A stretch of 64,000 nt of DNA from Pseudomonadota bacterium (GTDB lineage Bacteria > Pseudomonadota > Alphaproteobacteria > Rhizobiales > Aestuariivirgaceae), in NCBI GenBank assembly GCA_020161855.1, contig JAIUNJ010000003.1, forward strand, positions 186,001 through 250,000, read 5' to 3'. Below, one piece after another: positions 63,837-64,000 of this stretch. Made by a program: the position numbers and the translations under genes. The notes beneath the pieces were generated by a model that ran no database searches, was not told the origin of the DNA, and saw only the letters and a list, made by a program, of their open reading frames with translations. Every line of letters starts with the position of its first letter. Position 1 is the first letter of the stretch.

Positions 63837-64000
63837 ATGACCAGCACCATCACCCGCTCCCGCCCTGTCGAATGGCCGACCGTCGGCCTGATCGCCGCCG
63901 TCTATCTCGTCATCGCCCTCCTCGTCTGGTTCCACCACGTCATCCCCTGGTGGCTGATCCTGCCCATTGGCGCCTATTGCGCGGCCCTCCATGCCTCCCT
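63837..64000 (+). CDS. Fatty acid desaturase-like protein, 5' end only
   Basis: 54 residues are visible before the window ends: MTSTITRSRPVEWPTVGLIA, then a transmembrane helix (AVYLVIALLVWFHHVIPWWLI). The layout fits the N-terminus of membrane desaturases, but the His boxes are outside the window, so the call is tentative. Confidence 0.45.
   Translation, partial: MTSTITRSRPVEWPTVGLIAAVYLVIALLVWFHHVIPWWLILPIGAYCAALHAS

Overview
The window is a GC-rich chromosomal segment from an alphaproteobacterium, most likely of the Hyphomicrobiales (Rhizobiales). The evidence is the protein families present, the gene trio encoding a degenerate EAL protein, a TIGR01459 HAD hydrolase and RibF, the fhs-folD C1 pair, and two interspersed repeats of a kind common in that group. 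No rRNA, tRNA or CRISPR array was recognised. Both ends cut a gene: the 3' part of a ring-cleaving dioxygenase on the left and the 5' part of a probable desaturase on the right.

Layout. 0-7.6 kb: a catabolic block with a VOC dioxygenase fragment, a TPP enzyme, a LacI regulator and divergent hyuAB. 7.6-10.7 kb: a higBA toxin-antitoxin pair, a membrane-protein gene that appears truncated, and an AT-rich insert carrying an orphan P-loop ATPase. 10.9-15 kb: a secreted protein, folD, fhs and a PhyH-type oxygenase. 15-23 kb (mostly minus strand): a tandem-duplicated beta-barrel protein, a compact GNAT/P450/acyl-carrier-protein operon, a second outer membrane protein, another GNAT, an acyltransferase broken by one amber codon, ferredoxin-NADP reductase behind a perfect operator palindrome, and a SIMPL protein. 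23-26.9 kb: a secreted ELW-repeat/RTX protein and two small exported proteins. 27-32.7 kb: an omega-amino-acid aminotransferase, an EAL-like protein, a HAD hydrolase, a MaoC hydratase, RibF and a GFA protein. 32.6-37.6 kb: LysR and mmsA (with a T-N11-A box between them), then a 5'-nucleotidase-like protein and a lytic transglycosylase whose 5' leaders are clearly related to each other. 38-43.6 kb: a Cys-rich protein, small ORFs, kbl-tdh, RidA and an FMN-binding glutamate-synthase-like protein. 43.6-49 kb: a molybdenum hydroxylase operon (FAD, Fe-S and Mo subunits), a MoaD/ThiS protein and a duplicated-module membrane protein. 49-53.6 kb: a DeoR regulator divergent from a kinase-like gene coupled to a dimethylglycine/sarcosine-dehydrogenase-like flavoprotein, behind a hairpin-rich leader. 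53.6-57.5 kb: a prephenate-dehydrogenase-like gene with a possible Phe/Tyr leader peptide, then an AT-rich island bounded by 68-bp direct repeats and made of RTX-type fragments shuffled with small membrane proteins. 57.5-64 kb: a DUF1615-type protein, kynureninase, a LacI-controlled Gfo/Idh/MocA dehydrogenase and sugar-phosphate isomerase pair, a PhnD-like protein and the desaturase start.

How the genes work together. Much of the window is catabolism of amino acids and small organic compounds: hydantoin or oxoproline-like substrates, threonine, kynurenine, beta-alanine/valine intermediates, methylated glycines and a molybdenum-hydroxylase substrate. fhs and folD would serve one-carbon units. 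The unusual parts are the two AT-rich islands, the P450/ACP mini-cluster and several uncatalogued leader or operator structures.
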